Positions 45,783 to 53,587 of a stretch of DNA of 64,000 nucleotides are shown piece by piece. This DNA comes from Sphingobacterium sp. B16(2022). Its GTDB lineage: Bacteria > Bacteroidota > Bacteroidia > Sphingobacteriales > Sphingobacteriaceae. Below the pieces are notes generated by a model. That model was not told the DNA's origin. It searched no databases and saw nothing but the letters and a program-made list of their open reading frames with translations. The stretch lies in the NCBI RefSeq assembly GCF_012030425.1, contig NZ_JAAUVN010000007.1, forward strand, positions 62,001 to 126,000, in the 5' to 3' direction. Positions within the stretch are counted from its first letter, which is position 1; the number at the start of each line of letters is the position of its first letter. The position numbers and the translations under genes were made by a program.

Positions 45783-46616
45783 CTAGTTGGAAATAGGTAA
45801 ATTGAGTTTTTCCTGTCCCCACTCAGACCAAGAACCATCATATACTTTGATGTTTTTATTCCCAAGTAAATGACTGGCAAAAGCTAGGATCGATGCTGTA
45901 ACACCTGATCCACAGGTGAAGATCTGTTCATTGCTGTTATTAAATGATTTAAACAATTTTTGCAACTCTTCTTTTGAATCGTAGCTGTTTCCTTCGAGAA
46001 CAAGATCAAATGGAAGATTATGAGAATTGGGAATATGTCCCCCTCTTAATCCTGCTCTGGGTTCTGGAGCTGATGCAATAAATCTTCCTTGACTACGAGC
46101 ATCAATAATGCTTGTTTCACTATTTTCATAATGAGCTAACACGTAATCTTTATCTGCATACCATTTTGAATTAAAATGAGCTTTGGCATTACCTCTTTGT
46201 TTTGATTTTATATGATGGTCTACTATGGGAAAATGTTGTTCTTTCCATGCTGGAATTCCACCTTCAAGTATATAAACTTGATCAAACCCCATAATCTTAA
46301 ACATCCACCAAGCTCTAGGACTTGAATATATACCCCACCGGTCATATAGTATAATGATGCTATCTTGATTGATACCTAGTTCCTGAATTCCATTTGTGAA
46401 AGTTTCTTGGGAAACAAGTGTGTGTGGTAGCGGGTTGTTTTTATCTGAAAAGGTAGTTTCGATATCAAAAAAGAGCGAGTTGCCTATTACTTCTAAGTTC
46501 GTACCCTTTAGCGATTGACCTACTTTGTCGATTGTACAATCTAATAATACAATTTTGGAATTGTTTAATTCACTACTAAGCTGTGCAGGAGTGATTAGTG
46601 AAGAGGGAAAGTACAT
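45783..46616 (-). CDS. Two-domain sulfurtransferase (3-mercaptopyruvate/thiosulfate type)
   Basis: Tandem rhodanese proteins transfer sulfane sulfur from mercaptopyruvate or thiosulfate to an acceptor such as cyanide or thioredoxin. The 277-residue protein has an inactive N-terminal rhodanese domain (about 8-130) and a catalytic C-terminal domain (about 150-275). The active loop Cys235-G-S-G-V-T is the mercaptopyruvate sulfurtransferase-type loop, as in SseA. The GGHIPNSHNLPF motif precedes it. It is the first gene of a three-gene minus-strand operon and lies downstream of the rpsA terminator, so it should have its own promoter. A 7-base inverted repeat (46627-46643) precedes the start. Confidence 0.9.
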   Translation of the reverse strand: MYFPSSLITPAQLSSELNNSKIVLLDCTIDKVGQSLKGTNLEVIGNSLFFDIETTFSDKNNPLPHTLVSQETFTNGIQELGINQDSIIILYDRWGIYSSPRAWWMFKIMGFDQVYILEGGIPAWKEQHFPIVDHHIKSKQRGNAKAHFNSKWYADKDYVLAHYENSETSIIDARSQGRFIASAPEPRAGLRGGHIPNSHNLPFDLVLEGNSYDSKEELQKLFKSFNNSNEQIFTCGSGVTASILAFASHLLGNKNIKVYDGSWSEWGQEKLNLPISN

Positions 46617-46663
46617 GGGTTATTTCATTTACGTTACGTAAATTTAATCATGTTTTTGTTATA

Positions 46664-46696
46664 AACAAAAAAAGCCCTAGCTAAATGCTAGGGCTT
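46664..46696 (-). terminator. Terminator after rpsA
   Basis: A 10-base stem (46672-46681 with 46687-46696) with loop TAAAT is followed on the minus strand by a T-run (complement of the A-run before 46673). It starts about 25 bases after the rpsA stop. Confidence 0.87.
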
Positions 46697-46721
46697 AATA
46701 TTATCGAGTTGATGTTAAAAA

Positions 46722-48656
46722 CTATTTAGCGTTTTTCTCATCACCTTCCATTTGCTCTTTCAATTGTGCAAGAACGTCTAAGTCACCTAATGTAGATTTC
46801 TCAACTGAATCTTTTACTTTTTTAACAGCATTGTTTGCTACTTTAGCTTCTTTTTTACGAGCATTGAATTCTTCAACACGTGCTTCAGCTCTTTCATCTT
46901 CCCAGATACGAGAGTGAGAAATTACTAGACGTTTGTTTTCTTTGTTGAATTCAATGATTTTGAATGAAGCAACTTCGTCAACTTTAAGTGCAGAATTATC
47001 TTCTTTTACAGAGTGTTTAGATGGACAGAATCCTTCAACACCATATTGTAAAGCAACGATATCACCTTTGTCACCAACTTTCAATACAGTACCTTCATGA
47101 ACTGAATCAATTGTGAAGATTGTCTCGAAAGTATCCCAAGGGTTTTCTTCTAATTGTTTGTGACCTAAAGATAATTTTCTGTTTTCTTCATCTAATTCTA
47201 AAACAACAACATCTAATTTTTCACCAACTTTAGTGAATTCGTTAGGGTGGTTGATTTTTTTAGACCAAGATAGATCAGAAATATGGATTAAACCGTCGAT
47301 ACCTTCTTCTAATTCTACGAACACACCGAAGTTAGTCATGTTTTTAACTACTGCAGTTTGTTTAGAACCAACTGGGTAACGCTCAACAATGTTTTTCCAA
47401 GGATCTGGAGTTAATTGTTTGATACCTAGGCTCATTTTACGCTCTTCGCGATCTAAAGTTAAGATCTCAGCTTCGATTTCATCGCTTACTTTTAAGAACT
47501 CTTGTGGAGAACGTAAGTTTTGAGACCAAGACATTTCAGAAACGTGAATTAAACCTTCAACACCCGGGATGATTTCTAAGAAAGCACCGTAATCAGCAAC
47601 TGTTACGATTTTACCTTTTACTTTAGAACCAACAGCTAAGTCTTTATCTAAAGATTCCCAAGGATGCTCAGAAAGTTGTTTCAAGCCTAAAGCGATACGT
47701 TTTTTCTCATCATCAAAATCTAAAACAACTACGTTAATAGTTTGATCTAATGATAATACCTCTTTTGGATGCTCGATACGACCCCATGAAATATCAGTAA
47801 TGTGAAGTAAACCATCAACACCACCTAAATCGATGAACACACCGAAGTCAGTGATATTTTTAACAGTACCTTCTAATACTTGACCTTTTTCTAATTTAGA
47901 TACGATTTCAGATTTTTGGTTCTCTAAATCGTTTTCAATTAATACTTTGTGTGATACGACAACGTTTTTAAATTCGTGGTTGATTTTAACAACTTTGAAT
48001 TCCATTGTTTTACCTACGTAGATATCGTAATCACGGATAGGTTTAATATCGATTTGAGATCCAGGTAAGAATGCTTCAACACCTTTGATATCAACGATAA
48101 GACCACCTTTAGTACGACTTTTAACAAAACCGTTAATGATAGCATCATTTTCCAATGCTTCATTGATAGCTTCCCAAGATTTTTGAGTTTTAGCACGTTT
48201 GCGAGATAATACTAATTGTCCATTAGCATCTTCTTGCGACTCTACAAAAACGTCAACTACGTCACCAACTGCCAATTCTGGTAAGTCACGGAATTCAGAT
48301 AATGAAACCAAACCATCAGATTTGAAACCAACATTTAAGACAACGTCTTTATTGTTGATAGAAACAACAGTACCTTCGATAATTTCACCTTGATTGATTT
48401 GGTTGAAAGTACCTGCGTATTGTTCTTCTAATTTAGCGCGCTCAGCCTCGCTGTAATTTCCGAAACCTTTATCACTAGCATCCCAGTCGAATTCGCCTTC
48501 TGGAGTGATCCATGTGTTAGATTTGATTTCTTCGATTAGTTTTGAATCAGCCTCTGATTCAATTTTTTCTGTGTCTTTCACCACTTTGGTGTCAGCGCCT
48601 TGTAGCTCCGCGTTTTTCGCTGCTAACTCTTTTTCTACTTCTTGTTTTTTTGCCAT
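46722..48656 (-). CDS. rpsA: 30S ribosomal protein S1
   Basis: S1 binds mRNA single strands and helps initiation. The 644-residue protein contains six S1/OB repeats (about 85-600). Repeats such as GQVLEGTVKNITDFGVFIDLGGVDGLLHITDISW and the matching VKNMTNFGVFVELEEGIDGLIHISDLSW are clear when read in their parts. It is longer than the 557 residues of E. coli S1 because of an acidic N-terminal extension (about 1-85) and a charged Lys/Glu C-terminal tail. In Bacteroidota, S1 is thought to matter more for initiation because Shine-Dalgarno sites are weak. It is a single gene with promoter and terminator. Confidence 0.95.
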   Translation of the reverse strand: MAKKQEVEKELAAKNAELQGADTKVVKDTEKIESEADSKLIEEIKSNTWITPEGEFDWDASDKGFGNYSEAERAKLEEQYAGTFNQINQGEIIEGTVVSINNKDVVLNVGFKSDGLVSLSEFRDLPELAVGDVVDVFVESQEDANGQLVLSRKRAKTQKSWEAINEALENDAIINGFVKSRTKGGLIVDIKGVEAFLPGSQIDIKPIRDYDIYVGKTMEFKVVKINHEFKNVVVSHKVLIENDLENQKSEIVSKLEKGQVLEGTVKNITDFGVFIDLGGVDGLLHITDISWGRIEHPKEVLSLDQTINVVVLDFDDEKKRIALGLKQLSEHPWESLDKDLAVGSKVKGKIVTVADYGAFLEIIPGVEGLIHVSEMSWSQNLRSPQEFLKVSDEIEAEILTLDREERKMSLGIKQLTPDPWKNIVERYPVGSKQTAVVKNMTNFGVFVELEEGIDGLIHISDLSWSKKINHPNEFTKVGEKLDVVVLELDEENRKLSLGHKQLEENPWDTFETIFTIDSVHEGTVLKVGDKGDIVALQYGVEGFCPSKHSVKEDNSALKVDEVASFKIIEFNKENKRLVISHSRIWEDERAEARVEEFNARKKEAKVANNAVKKVKDSVEKSTLGDLDVLAQLKEQMEGDEKNAK

Positions 48657-48695
48657 TAATTATTTTTTCTCCTTTTCCCCACATTGTAGGGACTG

Positions 48696-48723
48696 CAAAA
48701 ATACGAAAAACTTTTATTAACAA
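48696..48723 (-). promoter_or_regulatory. rpsA promoter
   Basis: Reading the minus strand, TTG (48721-48723) is followed after 17 bases by TATTTTTG (48696-48703), an exact -7 element. The predicted leader is about 35 bases. Confidence 0.6.
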
Positions 48724-48751
48724 GTATTTATATCTATTTTTTTTTAAATTG

Positions 48752-48760
48752 TTATCCACA
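48752..48760 (+). promoter_or_regulatory. Single perfect DnaA-box sequence
   Basis: TTATCCACA is the canonical high-affinity DnaA box. Only one copy is present here, so an origin is not supported. It lies about 50 bases upstream of the rpsA -7 element and could be chance or a regulatory or titration site. Confidence 0.35.
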
Positions 48761-49123
48761 TTTATGGAATTGCTGGCAATTTCGAGTGAAATCCACTGCT
48801 AAAACATAATTGAATTATGACTCTTCCATATGGAATTGGGCGTATGTTCCTATCAATTGTTCCAATCTAGGAGTTATTGTAGGGTGTAAATTACTTTGAT
48901 TTGGTTGTACAAGTACATTTGAGAAATTATTGAGCAGTATGATCGAATTGTAACGTAAAAAATAGGGGCTATGAATTTTGTTGATTTAGAGGGAGATAGG
49001 GGATTGTGCCTTTTTTCTGGTAGCCGATATTTAAAAGCAGAATTAATAAGAAGATTGAACAGCTGTTCCGATTTATATTGTAATAAACTAATTTTTAAAA
49101 AATAGACGATATCTCAAGCCGAA

Positions 49124-50098
49124 CTATAAATTTTCGTTATTTGCTCTGAATGAATTGTAGGTTTTTGGCCTTACGATTTTAATACTTTGTTTGGACAGAG
49201 CAATGGCCGCATTTAGTTCGTAACCTATCAGTAATATTAATGTATTGAGATACATCCAGATCATGATGACAATTAAAGTTCCAATAGACCCATATAGCTT
49301 ATTGTACGTGCCAAAGTGGTTGATATAGAATGCGAATCCGGAGAAAGTTAGAATAGCTAAAATAGTAGCTAAAGTTGCTCCGGGGCTAAATATTTTCCAG
49401 CGACGGGAAGATGTTGGTGCAAATTTATAAAGGCAGCTCACAGTAAAGAAATATATACCGAATATGACGAACCAACGAGCCGCCTTTATGACAAAGGCCC
49501 AGAAACTATTGGTTATAGCAATACTATCTTTAAGATAATTAACAACAATGCCAGCATAAGTAAATATAGTCATTCCTATGGTTAAGGCTGTTATAATCAA
49601 AAAAGCGAGTCCAAGCGCAATCATTCTACGTTTTATCCACGTACGTTTTTCAGCAATAAGAGAAGCCTTATTGAAAGCCCGCATCATGGAGGCCATTCCA
49701 TTGGTAGCAAAGTAAGCTGCCAATATAAAACCGAAAGATAAAAGTCCTCCATTCTGATTTTTAATAATGTCTTCTAATGTAGTCTCGACTACTTCATAAG
49801 CATTATGTGGAATGACTACTTCCAAAAAATCTAAAAGCTGTTCTTGAAAATTGTCTATTGGTATATAAGGGATCAATGTAAATAGAAAGATGATCCCCGG
49901 AAAAATAGCCAGCATGAAACTATAAGAAAGTGATGATGCTTTGCTTAAAATAGAGTCACGAGATATTTCTTGAAAAAAGAATATGGCTACAGTATAGAGA
50001 GGCAAAGATCCAAATCCAGGTAAAATCACTCCTTTACTCCATTCAATAACTTGATTGTAAGGTTTTAATTTCAATAAGTATTGATGAATATTGGACAT
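49124..50098 (-). CDS. YihY/UPF0761-family inner-membrane protein
   Basis: This 324-residue polytopic protein of the YihY (formerly BrkB, wrongly called ribonuclease BN) family has about six membrane segments. Family features are the N-terminal SKASSLSYSFMLAIFPGIIFL region, NGMASMMRAFNKA, and the C-terminal YGSIGTLIVIMIWMYLNTLILLIGYELNAA run (seen as adjoining segments). The function of the family is not settled; roles in lipid transport or envelope permeability have been proposed. It is the last gene of a four-gene operon with spacings of one to two bases. Confidence 0.88.
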   Translation of the reverse strand: MSNIHQYLLKLKPYNQVIEWSKGVILPGFGSLPLYTVAIFFFQEISRDSILSKASSLSYSFMLAIFPGIIFLFTLIPYIPIDNFQEQLLDFLEVVIPHNAYEVVETTLEDIIKNQNGGLLSFGFILAAYFATNGMASMMRAFNKASLIAEKRTWIKRRMIALGLAFLIITALTIGMTIFTYAGIVVNYLKDSIAITNSFWAFVIKAARWFVIFGIYFFTVSCLYKFAPTSSRRWKIFSPGATLATILAILTFSGFAFYINHFGTYNKLYGSIGTLIVIMIWMYLNTLILLIGYELNAAIALSKQSIKIVRPKTYNSFRANNENL

Positions 50099-50100
50099 GT

Positions 50101-50508
50101 TTATTCAAAGTATTGCGCCATTTTTTCAAGAAAAATGGCGGGTGGCATTGTGGGTTTGTTCTTACTGATATCAACAAATACGAGTGTTGTTTCACCTGTA
50201 TTTAGGAGCTCTTCTTTTTCATTGAACAGTTCATATTCAAAAACTATTCTTACTGCAGGTTTTTTTCTGATTGTAGTTTTAATCGTTATAAAATCATCGT
50301 AACGTGCAGGTTTAATGTATTTACATTTCATCTCCATAACCGGTAGCATAACACCCATCTCCTCCAGTTCACGGTAAGAGATTCCGGTGCTTCGTAGCAT
50401 TTCGGTTCGAGCTATTTCGTAGAATGCAGCGTAGTTTCCATAGTACACATAACCCATTTGATCGGTTTCTGCATACCGTACACGTGTTTGATATTCGAAT
50501 TGAAACAT
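50101..50508 (-). CDS. YbgC/4-hydroxybenzoyl-CoA thioesterase-family acyl-CoA thioesterase
   Basis: This 135-residue hotdog-fold thioesterase carries the family active-site region RVRYAETDQMGYVYYGNYAAFYEIARTEML, read here with Asp17 as the likely catalytic residue in AETDQMG. YbgC-type enzymes hydrolyse acyl-CoA thioesters and in proteobacteria are linked to the Tol-Pal envelope system. Here the gene sits in an operon with mltG and a PASTA protein, so an envelope lipid role is plausible but inferred. It is 2 bases from YihY and 1 base from mltG. Confidence 0.9.
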   Translation of the reverse strand: MFQFEYQTRVRYAETDQMGYVYYGNYAAFYEIARTEMLRSTGISYRELEEMGVMLPVMEMKCKYIKPARYDDFITIKTTIRKKPAVRIVFEYELFNEKEELLNTGETTLVFVDISKNKPTMPPAIFLEKMAQYFE

Positions 50509-50509
50509 A

Positions 50510-51550
50510 CTATTTTTTGATATTTCGTTCGTCTAATGCTTTTTGAAATTTGCGGGCGTTTATTTGATGTTCAGCGACATTAGTAGCAAAAGCATGGTAT
50601 CCAGAAAAGTCTTCTTTAGCACACATATAAATATAGTCGTGATGCTTATAATTTAATACAGCATCTATGGCAACAATACTAGGCATCATAATAGGACCTG
50701 GAGGAAGACCTTTATAGATATAGGTATTATATGGATTATCAGTTCTTAAATGTTTATTCAATACACGTCGGATAGTAAAATCTTGAGTGGCAAAAATAAC
50801 TGTCGGATCAGCCTGTAAAAGCATTCCTTTTTGTAATCTGTTGAGATATAACCCGGCGATAGCGGGCATTTCGTCTTTGTGAAGTGCTTCACCTTTAACA
50901 ATGGCAGCAAGAGAACTAACTTCCTGTGGTGTCAGGTTGATTGCTTTTGCTTTTGCTAAGCGATCTTTTGTCCAAAATTTTTCCCATTCATCATGAAAAC
51001 GTGCAAATAATTTTTCGGGCGCAGTATTCCAATAAAGTTCATATGTATTTGGAATAAACATTGCAATGAAATTATCTTTAGTAAAACCGTATGACTTTGC
51101 TAGATTCTCATCATTTAATAGTTTTAAGAACGTGATAGAGTCAGCCTCGAAATTTTCTGCAAGTTTACCAGCAAAGTTTTCCTTTAAGCGGATATTTTCG
51201 AATCTAAATTTAACAGCATCTTGATAGCCTCCTCTCAAATTACCGATAAATCTTCGGTTGTTCATTCCTGGAGTCAAAGCATAACGACCAGGCTTAACAC
51301 TCTCCGTATAATTCTGATATTTAGCAGCGCGATCAAAACTATTTGGATCTTCCACTATTTTTTGATCTTTTATTTTTTGTAATACTTGTAAATAAGTATC
51401 ACCTGTATTGATATACAGGTATTTTTGATTATCTGTAACATTTGATGCTAGGAAAGTGGTGTAAGCTGTCCAGCCGAAATATCCTCCAATAATAAAGATT
51501 AGGAGTGCAATGATTTTTAACCAATTTGGTATTCTCTTTTTATTTTCCAT
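50510..51550 (-). CDS. mltG: Endolytic murein transglycosylase MltG
   Basis: MltG cleaves nascent glycan strands at the membrane and is thought to terminate their elongation. The 346-residue protein has a short basic head, one membrane segment (about 10-32), a LysM-like subdomain (about 45-110) and the YceG catalytic domain. The catalytic Glu221 lies in IVKGEALHKDE, followed by LYLNRLQKGMLLQADPTV and YNTYIYKGLPPGPI, all family hallmarks. Its position, two bases after a PASTA-domain membrane protein, links glycan cleavage with a peptidoglycan-binding module. Confidence 0.95.
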   Translation of the reverse strand: MENKKRIPNWLKIIALLIFIIGGYFGWTAYTTFLASNVTDNQKYLYINTGDTYLQVLQKIKDQKIVEDPNSFDRAAKYQNYTESVKPGRYALTPGMNNRRFIGNLRGGYQDAVKFRFENIRLKENFAGKLAENFEADSITFLKLLNDENLAKSYGFTKDNFIAMFIPNTYELYWNTAPEKLFARFHDEWEKFWTKDRLAKAKAINLTPQEVSSLAAIVKGEALHKDEMPAIAGLYLNRLQKGMLLQADPTVIFATQDFTIRRVLNKHLRTDNPYNTYIYKGLPPGPIMMPSIVAIDAVLNYKHHDYIYMCAKEDFSGYHAFATNVAEHQINARKFQKALDERNIKK

Positions 51551-51552
51551 AT

Positions 51553-52371
51553 TTATGGATTTGTTTTTTGTTTTTGCGGTGAAGAAGGAGCTGTTACTGG
51601 TGGAGTAGCAGGGACAGTATTGGACAACGTAAGATCCACTTTGGATCCAATACTCGTGATCCCGGTCTCTAAACCAGGAAACTGTGTGATAACACGGGCT
51701 GTACTCGTATCCGACACGCCAATATCGTAAGTCACCGTACCCAAAGATAATCCTATTCCCTGTAATGCAAATTTTGCTTCCGTAACAGTCAATCCTGATA
51801 AATCCGGTATTTGAACTTCATTTGCGCCCTGACCATTACCCAATATTAAATCAATTTTAGATCCTTTTGGAATCATTCTGCCATCACGAATAGATTGCCC
51901 TGCAAATTGGGCATCTAAAACAATATCTCTTGCTATGTCTGCAATATAAGTTGTATCACCTATACGTAAATTATGGTTTTTTAGTATAGAGGATGCTTCA
52001 ATTAATGTTTTATCCTTGATTTTTGGAAACGCGATTTCAGGAGCTACCTGTGTAATAATAGTTAAGTAGATTGTACGTCCGCTTTTTACATGAAATTTAG
52101 CTTCGGGATCTTGTTCAATTACTAGACCTGGTTTAGCATCCATTTGATAAACGGAATCAATTTGATATTCCAAGTTCGCATTTTCTAATGCTGAGATAGC
52201 AGCATTAATATGTAAGCCTTTTACTTGTGGAACTTCTATCGATTCATCGTGTTTGGTATATACTTTTAAACCAAGATAGATGAATAGGAAAATTGCTAAA
52301 ACAAATCCAATAGCGATTAGAATGTTGTTTCTAAACGTATTCGTTTTTAAATACTGTAATATTTTTGACAT
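51553..52371 (-). CDS. Membrane-anchored triple-PASTA protein without kinase
   Basis: This 272-residue protein has a cytoplasmic head of about 17 residues, one membrane segment (about 18-37) and three extracytoplasmic PASTA domains. These lie at about 45-112 (VPQVKGLHINAAISALENA), 115-180 (FPKIKDKTLIEASSILKNH) and 187-255 (IPDLSGLTVTEAKFALQGI). A Pro/Ser-rich tail follows. PASTA domains bind peptidoglycan stem peptides or lipid II on Ser/Thr kinases and PBPs of Gram-positives. Here there is no kinase or transpeptidase domain. The gene heads the operon with mltG and diverges from ddl. It may be a wall-binding partner for MltG, which is inference. Confidence 0.88.
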   Translation of the reverse strand: MSKILQYLKTNTFRNNILIAIGFVLAIFLFIYLGLKVYTKHDESIEVPQVKGLHINAAISALENANLEYQIDSVYQMDAKPGLVIEQDPEAKFHVKSGRTIYLTIITQVAPEIAFPKIKDKTLIEASSILKNHNLRIGDTTYIADIARDIVLDAQFAGQSIRDGRMIPKGSKIDLILGNGQGANEVQIPDLSGLTVTEAKFALQGIGLSLGTVTYDIGVSDTSTARVITQFPGLETGITSIGSKVDLTLSNTVPATPPVTAPSSPQKQKTNP

Positions 52372-52430
52372 TTATATTTCTTTAAAAAATCATTTTATCG
52401 TATATTTTCTAAGCAAGATTAAAGCCACTA

Positions 52431-52470
52431 TTTTTGTTCAATATCTGCCCTTTTAAATATTGAACAAAAA
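52431..52470. repeat. 14-base perfect inverted repeat between the PASTA-mltG operon and ddl
   Basis: Bases 52431-52444 are the exact reverse complement of 52457-52470, with a 12-base spacer. The core is TTGTTCAATAT facing ATATTGAACAA. It lies in the 155-base divergent gap, so it is not at the 3' end of either unit and is better explained as an operator. Confidence 0.6.
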
Positions 52471-52496
52471 TATTCGTTTTTCTGTGTATAGCAAAT

Positions 52497-52504
52497 TATA
52501 TTTG
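52497..52504 (+). promoter_or_regulatory. Candidate -7 element for ddl
   Basis: TATATTTG matches TAnnTTTG, 22 bases before the ddl ATG. The only nearby TTG (52460-52462) is too far upstream and lies inside the inverted repeat. Confidence 0.4.
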
Positions 52505-52526
52505 TTAGAAGAATCACGATAATTTT

Positions 52527-53531
52527 ATGAAAACAAAAATAGCATTAATAACTGGAGGTTATACAGGTGAAGCAGAAGTTTCTTTTAAAAGTTCTGCATT
52601 TGTATACTCACAGCTTGATCACAATAAGTACGATATCTATCAAATTACGATTACCAAAGATGCATGGTTTTATGTTAGTGATTCAGGAATAAAGCATGCA
52701 ATCAATAAAGAAGATTTTACTTTAGTGCTTGATGATAGTATTGTTCAGTTTGAATTGGCTTTTATAATGGTTCATGGTTCACCCGGTGAAGATGGGCGAT
52801 TACAGAGCTATTTTGACTTAGTTGGCATACCTTATACATCATGTGATGCGTTGACTTCGGCGCTAACAATGAATAAGGGATATACAAAAGCGATTTTGGC
52901 AGATCTTAATGATTTGTTTTTAGCTAAATCTGTCTTATTGTTTGAAAATCAACGAGCTCAAGCCGTTGAGCTAGTAGAAGATAAATTATCCCTGCCTTAT
53001 TTTGTAAAACCTAATGCTGGAGGTAGTAGTATAGGTATGACCAAAGTAAAAGTGGCAGATGAACTAAAAGTAGCCATTGATAAAGCTTTTGATGCTGAAA
53101 ACACCGGTAGCCAGGTTATTGTTGAGGAGTTTGTAAACGGCCGTGAATTTTCGGAAGGTATTTATCGTAATGTCGACGGGGAATTGGTTGTTTTACCGGC
53201 TACTGAAGTGAAAACAACACGTGAGTTTTTTGATTTTGAGGCAAAGTATATTCCCGGGCTTACAGAAGAAATTACACCAGCGGATCTGGATGTAAATCAG
53301 CAATTGCGTATAGGAAAGATTTTAAAAGATATTTATGTGCGATTGAATTGTAAAGGAATGGTCCGTATTGATTTCTTTTTGGAAAACGATACGGATAAGT
53401 TTTATTTTATTGAAATCAATACCATTCCAGGGCAAACTCCCCAAAGTTTTATTCCTCAACAAGTCCGCGCGGCAGGATTGACGGAACAAGAGTTTTACGG
53501 TAATTTAATCGAAGTGGCGCTAAAAAAATAA
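52527..53531 (+). CDS. ddl: D-alanine--D-alanine ligase
   Basis: Ddl joins two D-Ala residues for the peptidoglycan stem. The 334-residue ATP-grasp enzyme has the N-terminal ALITGGYTGEAEVSFKSS (a variant of the usual GGxSxE loop), MVHGSPGEDGRLQSYFDLVGIPYTS, the Gly-rich loop KPNAGGSSIGMTKV, the metal-binding MVRIDFFLEN and IEINTIPGQTP. In many bacteria ddl is part of the dcw cluster; here it lies 23 kb away, opposite the PASTA-mltG operon. Confidence 0.95.
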   Translation: MKTKIALITGGYTGEAEVSFKSSAFVYSQLDHNKYDIYQITITKDAWFYVSDSGIKHAINKEDFTLVLDDSIVQFELAFIMVHGSPGEDGRLQSYFDLVGIPYTSCDALTSALTMNKGYTKAILADLNDLFLAKSVLLFENQRAQAVELVEDKLSLPYFVKPNAGGSSIGMTKVKVADELKVAIDKAFDAENTGSQVIVEEFVNGREFSEGIYRNVDGELVVLPATEVKTTREFFDFEAKYIPGLTEEITPADLDVNQQLRIGKILKDIYVRLNCKGMVRIDFFLENDTDKFYFIEINTIPGQTPQSFIPQQVRAAGLTEQEFYGNLIEVALKK

Positions 53532-53548
53532 CTTCAGTATGAGATTTT

Positions 53549-53587
53549 AAAAGTTACATTACAACTTCATGTAATGTAACTTTTTTT
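53549..53587 (+). terminator. Bidirectional terminator between ddl and a serine hydrolase gene
   Basis: A 14-base stem (53549-53562 with 53571-53584) around an 8-base loop is followed by a seven-T run. It overlaps the stop codon of the convergent serine hydrolase at 53586. Confidence 0.88.

Larger units (their letters stand above)
48657..49123. other. Gene-free stretch upstream of rpsA
   Basis: These 467 bases hold the rpsA promoter and one perfect TTATCCACA DnaA-box sequence (48752-48760). I see no gene, no clear terminator for the neighbouring YihY gene (whose stop is at 49124), and no repeat. The rest is unexplained AT-rich sequence. Confidence 0.5.

Noticed and set aside
45770-45880. Longer start for the YdeI-like gene
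   Set aside because: The extension overlaps the sulfurtransferase gene in another frame and shows no family sequence.
48657-49123. Replication origin at the single DnaA box
   Set aside because: Only one perfect box is present, with no box cluster and no dnaA nearby.
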